Below, piece by piece: positions 15,832 to 26,200 of a DNA stretch of 64,000 nucleotides. The DNA is taken from positions 1 through 64,000 of the forward strand of contig JAKSIQ010000004.1 of NCBI GenBank assembly GCA_024398755.1. The letters run 5' to 3'. Under the pieces are notes generated by a model. It did no database searches. It had not been told where the DNA came from and worked only from the letters and a program-made list of their open reading frames with translations. Source of the stretch: Bacteroidaceae bacterium. GTDB lineage: Bacteria > Bacteroidota > Bacteroidia > Bacteroidales > Bacteroidaceae. The translations under genes were made by a program, and so were the position numbers. Position 1 is the first letter of the stretch; every line of letters begins with the position of its first letter.

Positions 15832-16980
15832 TTATATGATGAATGATTGTGCTGTTTCTCTTGCTATGGCATCGGTTTCAATATATTCCTCAAGTGTTGA
15901 CTTGCGTTTGAATGGAACGGTCTCCATGGTGCGCTGAATGATATCGCTCATTTCAAGGAATCCTATGCGGTCTTCCAGAAATGCTCTGACGCAGACTTCG
16001 TTGGCGGCATTAAGTATGCATGGTATGTTACCGCCTCTCTCGATTGCCTTGTAAGCCAGAGCCAGATTGGGGAAACGTTCAGTGTCAGGACACTCAAAAT
16101 CCAGCCTGGAGAGAGTGGTGAAATCTACCCTTGGAAAGTCTGATTTCAGACGCTCGGGATAAGAGAATGCGTATTGGATAGGAAGACGCATGTCAGGCGC
16201 TCCAAGTTGTGCCTTTATCGCTCCGTCTGCAAACTGGACCATGGAATGTATGATTGACTGGGGATGTACAACCACCTGAATTCTGTCATATGGAACACCG
16301 AACAGCCATTTGGCTTCAATGACTTCAAAACCTTTGTTCATCATTGAGGCTGAATCAATGGTAATTTTGGCTCCCATGTCCCAGTTGGGATGTTTGAGTG
16401 CCTGCTCTTTTGTGACTGATGCCAGCTGCTGGCGCTCCATACCGCGAAACGGGCCACCCGATGCGGTGAGAAGAATTTTTTCCACGGGATTGTCAAGTTC
16501 TCCGTGAAGACATTGGAATATGGCTGAATGCTCGGAATCAACCGGCAGTATGGGGGTATGGTATTGCAGTGCAAGTTCTGTTATCAGTTCACCGGCAACA
16601 ACCATTGTCTCTTTATTGGCCAATGCTATGGTTTTTCCCGCTTTTATTGCTTCGATGGTCGGACATAAGCCTGCAAAACCTACCATTGACGCCAACACAA
16701 TGTCAATGGGCGTAGCTGTAACCAGCTGACAGATGGCATCGGCTCCGGCATAGACTTTGATTGGAAGATGCGCCAGGGCTTCAGACAGTTTCCTGTAGTG
16801 GTCCGGGTTGGCAATTGCGACCGTGTCGGGTTTGAATTTGAGTGCCTGTTCAATCAGCAGGTCAACACTGTTGTTGGCTGTCAGGGCATATACCTGATAC
16901 TGGTCCGGATTTGCGGCAATGACTTGAAGGGCCTGCTTGCCAATTGAACCTGTTGAGCCTAATATTGCAATCTGTTTCAC
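15832..16980 (-). CDS. dxr: 1-deoxy-D-xylulose 5-phosphate reductoisomerase
   Basis: The protein has 382 residues. It converts DXP to 2-C-methyl-D-erythritol 4-phosphate with NADPH. The NADPH-binding start is ILGSTGSIGKQAL (6-18); ANKETMVVAGEL, PVDSEHSAIFQCL (metal-binding Asp and Glu), LTASGGPFRGM and HPNWDMGAKITIDSASMMNKGFE complete the active site. It lies 12 bases upstream of rseP. Its start codon overlaps the stop of the M23 peptidase gene by 4 bases, so the three form one transcript. Confidence 0.97.
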   Translation of the reverse strand: MKQIAILGSTGSIGKQALQVIAANPDQYQVYALTANNSVDLLIEQALKFKPDTVAIANPDHYRKLSEALAHLPIKVYAGADAICQLVTATPIDIVLASMVGFAGLCPTIEAIKAGKTIALANKETMVVAGELITELALQYHTPILPVDSEHSAIFQCLHGELDNPVEKILLTASGGPFRGMERQQLASVTKEQALKHPNWDMGAKITIDSASMMNKGFEVIEAKWLFGVPYDRIQVVVHPQSIIHSMVQFADGAIKAQLGAPDMRLPIQYAFSYPERLKSDFPRVDFTTLSRLDFECPDTERFPNLALAYKAIERGGNIPCILNAANEVCVRAFLEDRIGFLEMSDIIQRTMETVPFKRKSTLEEYIETDAIARETAQSFII

Positions 16981-17861
16981 TGGAACAATATGTATTTTTC
17001 AGGATCAAGGGGCTGCCCCTGATACCATAATTCAAAATGAAGGTGTGAACTCTTGTCGTCGGCATTTCCTCGGCCAACCAATGCTACAGCTTCTCCCAGA
17101 CTGACTTTGTCGCCTGATTGCTTGAGGACTGATTCACAATGCTTGTACACGGAAATCAACTGACCAGGATGTGCTATACAGACGGAATAACCCATATCTG
17201 CCGTATATACGGCAAAAATGACAGTACCGTCCATCGTTGCAACGACGCTCTGATTGGGACTTGCCACTATATCCACTCCCAGATGCGCGGCATTGGGATT
17301 GAAGTGCTTGATGACAAGACCAGCTGTCGGTCTGAACATGCCGATATCGCTCAAATCACTGACGGGCATGGCTGACGATGCTGTAATGTTGTATTTTTCG
17401 TCCATTTCGTATTGTGCAGCAAACTCTATCTCACGTTCGCTTGCCTCCATCAGTTGCTGGCTGCGTACTTTGGTGAGCGAGTCAACTGAATAAACGGAGT
17501 CAACATGGACTGAACCGGCAATGATTTCCTGAACGGAATTCACATATTTTTCCTGGAGCAGAACCGTCTGTTCAAGTGAATCAAGCCTTAATGCCTGATC
17601 AATGATGGTCTGACGCAACATTGTACTCTGACGCTGGTCTTCCTGCTGTGAGGGACTGTAGGTGAAGGAATAAATGCCTATTGCAGCTCCAATACCCAAT
17701 GTTGCCAGAATCGATAGAATGTGCGTGAAGTGTGACACTTTGAAATTGACGACGGTTTTCTGTTCGTCTTCGTTTGTCACAGTCAGCCTGTAGCGATAGA
17801 ACAACCTTTTGAAAAAAGGCTTGCTTATTGACAATTGTCTTTTCCGCCCTATCTTGCTCAT
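16977..17861 (-). CDS. M23 family murein endopeptidase, membrane anchored
   Basis: The protein has 294 residues. A basic cytoplasmic start (about 1-45) is followed by one membrane helix (about 46-68). A heptad-rich stretch (about 80-140) is probably a coiled coil, and the C-terminus is a LytM domain. The zinc and catalytic residues are intact: HLGVD (H193, D197) and HLHFELW (H273, H275). An active peptidoglycan cross-link hydrolase facing the periplasm is expected. The layout matches Bacteroidetes M23 proteins next to dxr and rimM. Starts and stops overlap both neighbours by 4 bases. Confidence 0.93.
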   Translation of the reverse strand: MSKIGRKRQLSISKPFFKRLFYRYRLTVTNEDEQKTVVNFKVSHFTHILSILATLGIGAAIGIYSFTYSPSQQEDQRQSTMLRQTIIDQALRLDSLEQTVLLQEKYVNSVQEIIAGSVHVDSVYSVDSLTKVRSQQLMEASEREIEFAAQYEMDEKYNITASSAMPVSDLSDIGMFRPTAGLVIKHFNPNAAHLGVDIVASPNQSVVATMDGTVIFAVYTADMGYSVCIAHPGQLISVYKHCESVLKQSGDKVSLGEAVALVGRGNADDKSSHLHFELWYQGQPLDPEKYILFQ

Positions 17862-18379
17862 AAGTCAACAAGCCCTTCGGGCAGATTGAATGTTATTATG
17901 CATTTTTTCCAATCTATATTGGTAATCCATACTTCATTTGCCGGAATTATACGCTCCCTGTCGGTGCTTTTGACAAGGAACAGAATGTTTGGCGTACTGT
18001 CATCAATTGATGTCACGGTGCCAAGATTTCCGGACCTGGTGTCCAGGACGGTCCAGTCAATGAATGAATGCCATGTTACGGAATTGCCGTTGTCATACTC
18101 TACTGCAAACTTTTTTGGAAGGAATACCGTGCATCCTATAAAACGTTGCGTATCCTGAATGCAATCAACATTTTCAAATTTGACAAGCAGCGAAGTCGCG
18201 CTTTTTTCTCTGACGGATTCAATGAAGAACGGCACCAGAATACCGTCCATGCGACATATAAGACAGTCTAGGTCTTCGTTCCAGTCCATGCTTTCCGGAA
18301 CGGTGAGAACCATCTCGCCGTTCACTCCGTGCGGCTTTAAAAAAGAACCCATACGAATAACCTCGTCATTTCCAATCAT
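17858..18379 (-). CDS. rimM: Ribosome maturation factor RimM
   Basis: The protein has 173 residues. RimM helps assemble the head of the 30S subunit by binding S19. The N-terminal half begins IRMGSFLKPHGVNGEMVL, the family mark. A PRC-barrel-like C-terminal half carries WTVLDTRSGNLGTVTSID and ends with the IIPANEVWITNID / LPEGLVDL motifs. A longer frame upstream runs into murA; the ATG at 18379 is chosen because it lies one base after the murA stop codon and gives the standard RimM length. Confidence 0.94.
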   Translation of the reverse strand: MIGNDEVIRMGSFLKPHGVNGEMVLTVPESMDWNEDLDCLICRMDGILVPFFIESVREKSATSLLVKFENVDCIQDTQRFIGCTVFLPKKFAVEYDNGNSVTWHSFIDWTVLDTRSGNLGTVTSIDDSTPNILFLVKSTDRERIIPANEVWITNIDWKKCIITFNLPEGLVDL

Positions 18380-18380
18380 G

Positions 18381-19688
18381 TCAGTCAACTCTTTTAATGT
18401 TGGCGCCAATGGCATTGAGGCGTGTGTCAATATCCTGATATCCTCTGTCAATCTGGCCGATGTTGTCAATTCTGCTCGTTCCGTCAGCCCCCATTGCGGC
18501 AATCAGCATGGCAATACCGGCACGTATGTCCGGTGAAGTCATCCTGCGTCCGTGAAGCGGCATCTGACGGTCATGACCTATGACAACGGCGCGGTGTGGG
18601 TCACATAGTATAACCTGTGCCCCCATATCAATAAGGTTGTCCACAAAGAACAACCGGCTTTCAAACATTTTCTGATGTATCAGGACGCTGCCTTTAGCCT
18701 GAGTTGCTGTAACCAGCAGTACGCTCAGAAGATCAGGGGTGAGACCGGGCCATGGCGCATCGGCCAGGGTCATGATGGAACCGTCAATGAAAGATTCTAT
18801 TTCATAATGGTCTTGTGCCGGAATGACAATGTCATCGGCTTCCTGCTGCATCTTTATTCCGAGGCGGGCGAAACTTTCTGGAATGATGCCGAGATTCTGA
18901 TGAGAGACATTTCTGATTGTAAGCTGACTTCCCGTCATGGCGGCCATTCCTATGAAACTGCCTACTTCAATCATGTCAGGCAGAATCTTGTGGCTTGTAC
19001 CGTGAAGACTATCAACACCTGTTATTTTCAGCAGGTTGCTGCCTACCCCTTGAATGTCGGCTCCCATTCTGTTGAGCATCCGGCATAATTGCTGGACATA
19101 CGGTTCGCAGGCTGCGTTATATATGGTTGTCGTTCCTTTTGCAAGAACAGCCGCCATTATGATATTCGCCGTACCGGTAACTGATGCTTCGTCCAACAGC
19201 ATGTAGGTGCCGTTCAGGGCTTTTGCCTTAAGTTCGTAGCAACCGTTGTCGTTGTTCTGAATGAATTCTGCTCCAAGTGCCTGGAAGCCACGTATATGTG
19301 TGTCAACGCGTCGACGACCTATCTTGTCTCCTCCGGGCTTGGAAACCAGTGCCCGTCCGGTGCGCGCCAGTAATGGTCCCAGGAGCATTACGGAGCCCCT
19401 CAGACTTGCACTGCGGGTTATGAATTCCGGACTGTATGCAAACTCAAGATTCAGATTGTCGGCCTGGAATGACCAGACACCTGCCCCTTTCCTTTCTGTC
19501 CTGACGCCAAGTTGTGATAGCATTTCTATGAGAATGCGTACGTCAAGGATGTCTGGAACGTTCTCGACTGTGACCTCACATGACGTGAGAAGCACTGCAC
19601 ACAACACCTGCAGCACTTCGTTCTTGGCTCCCTGTGGCGTGATGGTCCCATTCAGACGGTGACCTCCTTCAATGATGAATGACGGCAT
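18381..19688 (-). CDS. murA: UDP-N-acetylglucosamine 1-carboxyvinyltransferase with Asp in the fosfomycin site
   Basis: The protein has 435 residues. It transfers enolpyruvate from PEP to UDP-GlcNAc, the first committed step of peptidoglycan synthesis. Family marks are GAKNEVLQVL (20-29), RSASLRGSVMLLGPLLAR and the loop KPGGDKIGRRRVDTHIRGFQALGA. In that loop the residue usually Cys (Cys115 in E. coli) is Asp121. Enzymes with Asp here are known from other bacteria to be active and insensitive to fosfomycin. Genes upstream (DUF4290) and downstream (rimM, one base away) follow the usual Bacteroidales order. Confidence 0.96.
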   Translation of the reverse strand: MPSFIIEGGHRLNGTITPQGAKNEVLQVLCAVLLTSCEVTVENVPDILDVRILIEMLSQLGVRTERKGAGVWSFQADNLNLEFAYSPEFITRSASLRGSVMLLGPLLARTGRALVSKPGGDKIGRRRVDTHIRGFQALGAEFIQNNDNGCYELKAKALNGTYMLLDEASVTGTANIIMAAVLAKGTTTIYNAACEPYVQQLCRMLNRMGADIQGVGSNLLKITGVDSLHGTSHKILPDMIEVGSFIGMAAMTGSQLTIRNVSHQNLGIIPESFARLGIKMQQEADDIVIPAQDHYEIESFIDGSIMTLADAPWPGLTPDLLSVLLVTATQAKGSVLIHQKMFESRLFFVDNLIDMGAQVILCDPHRAVVIGHDRQMPLHGRRMTSPDIRAGIAMLIAAMGADGTSRIDNIGQIDRGYQDIDTRLNAIGANIKRVD

Positions 19689-19733
19689 GTTCTCAAATGC
19701 AATTGGTTAGACCTTGGGTTCAAACTGGTTTCT

Positions 19734-20354
19734 TCAGAAGCGTCGTCTGTTCTTTGACCTTTGCCTGTTTTTGTTCTGACGCATCTGCTGGCCTCCCTGG
19801 CCTGCGGGTGCTGATGCAAAGGATACATCAAGATCGCCATCCTGAAGGCTGAGACGACCGTTGGAATAATACGCGATATCCTGTGCTATCCTCTCATCTC
19901 CTGTCAGTTCCCTGTTCCATGTCAGCAGATCCTTTTTCATCTGTACGGCAAGCAGACGTACAAGCTGACGTCGCTCCGGTCCGTCAGGCATCTCGACCGC
20001 CTGGTTTATCATATCAGGAACTATCCGGCCGTAATGCCTGAAACGTATTTTGTTCTGAGGATAGGATATGCTGTCAGGGTGCTGCTTTTCCTTGTCAATC
20101 CTTGTAATTTCAACCGGGTAGTCAATATCAAGCCTGTAGCCTGACATATATGCCAGATGGTCCCACAACTTGCCTTGGAAATCCGGAACATCTCTTAAGG
20201 ATGGAAACATATTGCCCATTATGCCTATTATGGTATTGGCACATTGCTGCCGCTGGTCGCGGTCCTCGATTGTCAGGGCGTGTTCCACCATATCCTGAAC
20301 AGCCCGCCCGTATTCCGGCATGGGCATTTTTTCACGTTGTGTATTGTAATTCAT
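19734..20354 (-). CDS. DUF4290 protein
   Basis: The protein has 206 residues. It is largely helical, with NTQREKMPMPEYGRAVQDMVEHAL at the N-terminus, a conserved FPSLRDVPDFQGKLWDHLAYMSGYRLDIDYP block (about 54-84), and a second helical half beginning RHYGRIVPDMINQAVEM. The C-terminus is a basic, low-complexity tail (GQGGQQMRQNKNRQRSKNRRRF). The family is found mainly in Bacteroidota and has no known role; the tail and its place among murA and rimM suggest RNA or ribosome contact, which is only inference. It lies 45 bases upstream of murA. Confidence 0.85.
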   Translation of the reverse strand: MNYNTQREKMPMPEYGRAVQDMVEHALTIEDRDQRQQCANTIIGIMGNMFPSLRDVPDFQGKLWDHLAYMSGYRLDIDYPVEITRIDKEKQHPDSISYPQNKIRFRHYGRIVPDMINQAVEMPDGPERRQLVRLLAVQMKKDLLTWNRELTGDERIAQDIAYYSNGRLSLQDGDLDVSFASAPAGQGGQQMRQNKNRQRSKNRRRF

Positions 20355-20369
20355 AATCCAAGAGCTGGT

Positions 20370-21059
20370 TTAAATCAGTTTTCTGGGTTTGGCTGCAACG
20401 AAATCCTTCAGGTAATATGGCTCAAAGTATGCCACATCGCATGTATCTTCCCTGTTAAGTGACTGTTCTGCCAAAGGAAACATCCATCGGGCTTGCGGGT
20501 TGATGTCTTCAATGAAATGAGCGTTTGGATGTGCAATGCAATCACGGCATTTTGCAGCTCCGTCACCAAAGAACCACACAGGGCGTTTTTCCAGGTATTC
20601 CATGTAGGTATCATGCTCAACAATGTCGGCACGTATTTCGCGCACTTCTGTCAGCGAGCGGTCGAACAGAGCGGAATACACTTCCATGCGTCGTGCGTCA
20701 ATCATGGGGCAAAGCAGCGCATCGTCCGGGAATTCCATGGTTAGAAGCGGCTGTACACAAAGCAGTTTTAGGGTTGATATCGGAATCATTTTCAGGTTCC
20801 TTCCATAACAGATACCCTTTGCCATGGATACGCCGATTCTCAGGCCGGTATATGAGCCGGGGCCTTCACTTACAGCGACTGCGTCAAGTTTCAAACCGCG
20901 GCTGTCTGCAAGAGAAATGGCTTCGTCCACCAGTACTCCAAGGGCAACCGCGTTACCCTTGCTGCTATGATCTTCCTTGTCAAATACAAGCTGGCCTTCA
21001 TCGCTTACGGCAACCGAACAGCCGCTTGTTGCCGACTCAATATGCAGAATGACACTCAT
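20370..21059 (-). CDS. tsaB: tRNA threonylcarbamoyladenosine biosynthesis protein TsaB
   Basis: The protein has 229 residues. TsaB is the ASKHA-fold partner that joins TsaD and TsaE to make t6A37 in ANN-decoding tRNAs. The start ILHIESATSGCSVAVSDEG and the motif VSEGPGSYTGLRIGVSMAKGICYG (about 62-85) are diagnostic. The C-terminal part is shorter and variable, as in other TsaB proteins, and lacks the metal-binding His of TsaD. It is the first gene of the minus-strand run that continues with DUF4290 and murA; a -7 box lies at 21089-21096. Confidence 0.94.
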   Translation of the reverse strand: MSVILHIESATSGCSVAVSDEGQLVFDKEDHSSKGNAVALGVLVDEAISLADSRGLKLDAVAVSEGPGSYTGLRIGVSMAKGICYGRNLKMIPISTLKLLCVQPLLTMEFPDDALLCPMIDARRMEVYSALFDRSLTEVREIRADIVEHDTYMEYLEKRPVWFFGDGAAKCRDCIAHPNAHFIEDINPQARWMFPLAEQSLNREDTCDVAYFEPYYLKDFVAAKPRKLI

Positions 21060-21088
21060 CCGTTGACTTATTATTTTATACTATTCAG

Positions 21089-21128
21089 CAAAGATAGCAT
21101 ATTTCTATGACAAATTACCGTACCTTTG
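21089..21128. promoter_or_regulatory. Divergent promoter region between tsaB and yicC
   Basis: The minus-strand -7 box TATCTTTG (21089-21096) faces tsaB. The plus-strand -7 box TACCTTTG (21121-21128) faces yicC. Neither has a clear TTTG at the standard -33 distance. The plus box rules out translation of yicC from the upstream in-frame codon at 21126. Confidence 0.5.
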
Positions 21129-21161
21129 CAGGAAGCAAACAAGAAAAAACAAGTTCCGGAA

Positions 21162-22043
21162 ATGATACAGTCAATGACGGGTTACGGCAAAGCCGCAGCA
21201 ATGGTTTCGGGCCGTAAGGTAATAGTGGAAATCAAGTCTCTGAACAGCAAGGCAATGGATATTTCAACACGCATACCCCAGTCGTATCGTGAGCATGAAT
21301 TGGATATCCGGTCACGCATTACCGCGGCATTGGAACGTGGAAAGGTCGATTTTTCCATTTATTTTGACCAGACGGCGCAATTGCCGCCCACATTGGTTGA
21401 TACCAATATGTTCAGTACTTATCTGGACCAACTGCGTCAGCTTTCCGCTGTCACTGGTGTATCGGTACCAGCCGATGTCATGAGTGTGATTCTGCGTATG
21501 CCCGATGTTATGACATCGTCCCAGCAGACTGAAGAAGTGACCGATGACGAGTGGACGCCGGTATCGGCTGCTGTAGATCAGGCTATAGCCGCTCTTGTGG
21601 AATACAGAAAAAGTGAGGGGACCGCACTTGAGGCCAAATTCCGCGAAAAGATCAGCAACATAGGTGAATTGCTGCTGCAGGTTGAACCGTACGAGAAAGA
21701 CCGGGTGGCAAAAATCAAGGAACGTATGCGCCAGTCGCTTGAAGATGCTGTTGGAGCACAGTCTGTTGACAATAACCGTTTCGAACAGGAAATGATTTTT
21801 TATATCGAGAAACTTGACATCAGCGAAGAGAAACAGCGTCTGTCAAATCATTTGAAATATTTCATCGAAACTGTTGACTCCGGTCACGGGCAGGGAAAGA
21901 AACTGGGTTTCATAGCTCAGGAGATGGGACGCGAAATAAATACGCTCGGCAGCAAAAGCAATCAGGCTGAGATGCAGAATATCGTGGTCCGTATGAAGGA
22001 TGAACTTGAACAGATCAAGGAACAGGTTCTCAACGTAATGTGA
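21162..22043 (+). CDS. YicC/YloC family endoribonuclease
   Basis: The protein has 293 residues from ATG 21162. It begins MIQSMTGYGKA, the invariant N-terminus of the family, and ends with the GKKLGFIAQEMGREINTLGSKS...MKDELEQIKEQVLNV block. YicC proteins are reported single-strand endoribonucleases; the closest studied member takes part in small-RNA turnover. The gene is first in a plus-strand run with gmk and nadD, and pairing with gmk is conserved widely. The longer reading starting at 21126 overlaps the promoter and is rejected. Confidence 0.92.
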   Translation: MIQSMTGYGKAAAMVSGRKVIVEIKSLNSKAMDISTRIPQSYREHELDIRSRITAALERGKVDFSIYFDQTAQLPPTLVDTNMFSTYLDQLRQLSAVTGVSVPADVMSVILRMPDVMTSSQQTEEVTDDEWTPVSAAVDQAIAALVEYRKSEGTALEAKFREKISNIGELLLQVEPYEKDRVAKIKERMRQSLEDAVGAQSVDNNRFEQEMIFYIEKLDISEEKQRLSNHLKYFIETVDSGHGQGKKLGFIAQEMGREINTLGSKSNQAEMQNIVVRMKDELEQIKEQVLNVM

Positions 22044-22053
22044 TTGGATACAT

Positions 22054-22620
22054 ATGAGAGGCAAATGTCTGATTTTTTCTGCGCCTTCAGGCTCTGGCAA
22101 ATCTACAATAGTTAATCATCTGCTGCAATATCCGGAACTCAGAATGAGTTTTTCGGTTTCAGCCACCAGCCGTGCTCCACGCGGGCAGGAAAAAGACGGT
22201 GAAGCTTATTTCTTCCTTTCTGCTGATGAGTTCCGTCGCCGTATTGGAAACGGGGATTTTCTGGAATACGAACAGGTATACGAGGGCTTGTATTACGGAA
22301 CATTGAAGGAACAGGTGGAAAAATTGCTTGAGCAGGGTAGAAATGTCGTTTTTGATGTCGATGTGGTTGGCGGCTGCAATCTGAAGAAGCAGTTCGGCAA
22401 TCAGGCTCTTTCCATGTTCATCCAGCCTCCTTCAATTGAGGAATTGGAACGTCGTCTTCGTGGGCGTGCCACCGATTCAGAAGAAATGATTGAAAAACGT
22501 CTTGCCAAGGCACGCTACGAACTGGAATTCGCACCGAAGTTCGATATTATCGTGGTCAATGACAGACTTGAGGACGCATGTGCTCAGGCATATGCGGCTG
22601 TAAATTCTTTTGTCAATTGA
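22054..22620 (+). CDS. gmk: Guanylate kinase
   Basis: The protein has 188 residues. It phosphorylates GMP to GDP with ATP. The P-loop SAPSGSGKST (about 9-18), the GMP-binding segment SVSATSRAPRGQEKDGEAYFFLS and the YGTLKEQVE block are intact. The lid helix region (LRGRATDSEEMIEKRLAKARYEL) also fits. It lies 10 bases after yicC and 7 bases before nadD, so the three genes are one transcript. Confidence 0.96.
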   Translation: MRGKCLIFSAPSGSGKSTIVNHLLQYPELRMSFSVSATSRAPRGQEKDGEAYFFLSADEFRRRIGNGDFLEYEQVYEGLYYGTLKEQVEKLLEQGRNVVFDVDVVGGCNLKKQFGNQALSMFIQPPSIEELERRLRGRATDSEEMIEKRLAKARYELEFAPKFDIIVVNDRLEDACAQAYAAVNSFVN

Positions 22621-22627
22621 AAAGCTC

Positions 22628-23206
22628 ATGCGCATAGCTGTTTTCGGCGGTACGTTCAACCCTATCCACAACGGTCATGTAGCTATTGCGCGCAGTATTC
22701 TTGACTGTAATCTTGCAGACAAGGTATGGCTTATGATTACCCCATGCAATCCATGGAAACAGGATCAGCTTCTGCCGGCAAATGACATCAGACTCAAAAT
22801 GGCCGCAGCTGCAGTAAGGGATATACCGGGAGTTGAAGCTTCCGCTTATGAATTCGGTCTTCCGATTCCCCAATACTCCGCATCGACACTGAAATCCCTG
22901 AAGAAGGATTATCCCGAACATGAGTTCATACTGGCTATAGGGGCTGACAATTGGATAAAATTTACCGGTTGGCGGGAATGGCAGTATATCATTGATAATT
23001 TCGGGATCATTGTTTATCCGCGTCATGGATACGGAAAACAGTCAGTTCCAGCAGAGCTTGAACATGCAAGGGTAACCTGGCTTGATTGCCCGCTTTTTAA
23101 TGTCAGTTCCACTCAGATACGTTCCATGGCTGCCAGCGGAGACGATGTAAGCGGTCTGGTTCCGGCTCCGGCTCTGGAAATATTTCTTGATACATTGAAC
23201 AGCTGA
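22628..23206 (+). CDS. nadD: Nicotinate-nucleotide adenylyltransferase
   Basis: The protein has 192 residues. It makes deamido-NAD from NaMN and ATP. The N-terminus MRIAVFGGTFNPIHNGHVAIA holds the GGTFNPxHxGH nucleotide-binding motif, and NVSSTQIRSM near the C-terminus is the ISSTxIR-type motif. The ATG at 22628 is chosen because it directly precedes the Rossmann strand; an earlier in-frame ATG would overlap gmk. It converges with sprA, with only 2 bases between the stop codons and no visible terminator. Confidence 0.95.
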   Translation: MRIAVFGGTFNPIHNGHVAIARSILDCNLADKVWLMITPCNPWKQDQLLPANDIRLKMAAAAVRDIPGVEASAYEFGLPIPQYSASTLKSLKKDYPEHEFILAIGADNWIKFTGWREWQYIIDNFGIIVYPRHGYGKQSVPAELEHARVTWLDCPLFNVSSTQIRSMAASGDDVSGLVPAPALEIFLDTLNS

Positions 23207-23208
23207 AC

Positions 23209-26200
23209 TTATCGGGAAAGGGTGAACTTCAGACTGAAACCGCAGTCGTGGGTGCTTGTCGGGTATGATGATGTCGCTACCAGCGGGAAGTTGCTCTGAT
23301 AATCGTAATAGAAGTTCAGCGTCAGCATTCTGCTGTATGTGTAATCGGCTTGCAACGATGCCTTTACTGCACGGTTTCCGCTGGTTGCTTGTGTAAGTCC
23401 CGTACGTATGTTGCGGCAAAGTGCACTCTGGTTCCTGTATGAAAAGTCAAGAGTCACATTCAGGTCATTGCTGACTTTGTTCTTTCCTGTACCCTGACTT
23501 GCCCCGAACAGTTTGACCTGATCCAAACGGAATCCGGTGCCTGCGGTAATGTCATCGGACGTTGATTCCACAATCTGGACAGAACTTGTACTTAATGCCA
23601 GAATTCTTGTTTTGCGGAACTCGAAACGTGCGGATATGCCATTCTTGAAAGTCATGTCAAGTCCGGCTAGAGGAGCGAACGATTCGTTTATTGAAACAGC
23701 GCCGATGTCATACATGCCGCTTGGCGTCGGCATGCCGCTGACTGCGTCATCAATGAATCCGCGGCCGTTCATGTATTCCATATAGCTGTTGAATGAATTG
23801 AAGCTGCCAATGGAATATACGCTCTTGTAGGCATGACGCAGAGTGAAACTCTTGAAATATTTCTGGATGGCGGGTATCTTTGAAAGGCCTGTATAAGTGA
23901 AAGACCAGTTGGGCAGCATGCTCATGACGGACGGAATCACATCCAGAGATGCTTTGTCCTTGTCGTGCCCTGAATATGCGGCAAGGAAAGCCGGAACAAG
24001 TACATCCGATGAATATAGTCCGACCGAGCCTTTTGACGGGTCGTATGCCTGACCTTTGTACTGGCCGTCAGGGTATGTTGCTCCATCGTATGTCTTCTCT
24101 ATGCGTGAGCGGAATGTCTCCAGACTTTCTATCATCCTGTCAAAACTGCGGCTGTGATACCCGTTCCCGGACCGGTGTCCTTCAAATGCGCTCCATATGG
24201 ATATCGTTGTCATATTGAAACTGCCCGATTGGTTTGACGGCATCCCGGCATACATGTATTGGATGCGTTTGGACATGCTCTTGCTCCAGCTTGAATTCGC
24301 TTCAATACGAATGTCGTGCCATGGCTCAACGGTCATTTTCAGCTGAAGATCTTCATTCCTGGCCGATGCTGCCGTATGGGCCACGTTGCCCGAGGACTGC
24401 AGCCATCCTCTATCGGCGGCATGCTCCAGATATCCGTCATCGGCCAGACCGAATGCGAAATCAAGTCCAGGCGCAAGCATACCGTTCATGTTGGATTGGC
24501 CGAATCTTCTTGATTCCGGCATGAAGCCTGGTACTGACAAAGAGTAGTTGTTGGTATAGCTTGCCTTGATCGAACGAACCATCATAAGAAGCCTGAGCCC
24601 CGCATCCATCACATCGCCCGGTCTTATATTCCTGTCCTTTTGCGGACGATCCGGATTCTGAATGATTTTCAGCATTATGTCAACAGAATCTTTTGATCTG
24701 ATGGATACGGTATCCTTCCCAATTTTTTTGGTTCGTAATTTCACTTCCTGACCGTCTTTGCCAGTCGCTGTAATTAAGGTGGTCAAGGTTCCCAACTTGT
24801 GCGGTATCACGTAAACGGAATCGGCAACCAGCGTCATTTCCTTTTTGAAGGCAGTCGATGCTTTGTAACCTTTGGATGCAGGTTTCTTGGCTTGAGAGTA
24901 TTGGTCATTTACCTTAGCAAGATATGGTATTTTGTTGTACAGTTTCTGTAAATTGAAATTTCCACTTCCGGTTATTGTCCTTCTTTCCGCAATTATATTC
25001 CCATACGATGAACCATCCGCATACGTTGTCCCTCTATCCCACGAATAACTTGAATTGAATGAAGCGTTTCCTGAAATCCAGCTGAAGATGGGAATTTTTT
25101 CAAAAGGAATGGCGTATGACAGGTTGAATGTCTGATTGTAGTCAAGTGGACGCCCCATCGATTGAAGGCTGGCCTTTACCGAATCTTTCCAAATCTGGTA
25201 TTGGTCGGGGTAAAGATCCTTGTTGACAATCATATATGGTTCTTCCACCTCGGCCCCCGTCTTGGCAGTCAATGACATTTTAAGAAGGTTTGTCGGGTTC
25301 CAGTTTACGGAAAGATCACGTTGCCATCGGAACTGTTGCGAAAAAGTGGCCGGTATGCCAGAATCTTCGTTAGAACCTTCCAGGTCACGCTGCTGCATTT
25401 CGTGATAATCACGCAGAAGGGCAGTACTGAACTGGATGTTTTGAGGTAGAGGATTGATTGTAGTCTCCTTGAACAGCACAAGCCATTTGGAACTGTTCTT
25501 GATTTCACCGAATGGCTTCCAGCCTTTGATTCCGCTGGAGTATGAATAATTCAGTTGTGCTTTCCAACTCAAGTCATGCTCGTATTCTACAGTGCTGCTG
25601 CTGTTGTCCGCTTCCCTTTTTGAATAGCTCAATGAGAAGTTTGCCGGATCGTAAGGCATCGGGGTCTTGCTCTTAACATTGACTTTTGCACCTGATATGC
25701 TGAAATTCCTCTGCTCGCTGACGGTTTGTGAAATGGCACGTATGGAATCACGTTCGTGTGACTGGCTGTATGAGTCCAATACGTCGTCAAGAAGCAGATC
25801 GCTGTCATACGGACTGTATTGCGGTGCTGTTGTCTGTTGTGAATATGAGTAATAAACCGGTACGGAAACATTGGCTTTCTCCGGCAGGAAACGTCCGAGA
25901 TTGAAACTGGTGGTCATACCTAATTGCCGGTCATTGTCCAGGCTTCTTTGGGAAATACCCTGTTCCAATCCGCCGAAGCCTGCTGTCTTGAGCGAACCTG
26001 ACAGGTCAACCGTAGCCAGGTCTGACAATTTCAGATTGAGCTTGCCCTTTGCAGCGACACCACCTTTGCTTTCAAAACCAATAAGACGCAGTTCGTTGAC
26101 CCATACAATTGCAGAACGTGTGCCAAGCGAGTTGTTTCTGACACCTATCATTATCGCTCTGACATTTCCGATGCTTGGATTACCGGCAATGCTTATACGA

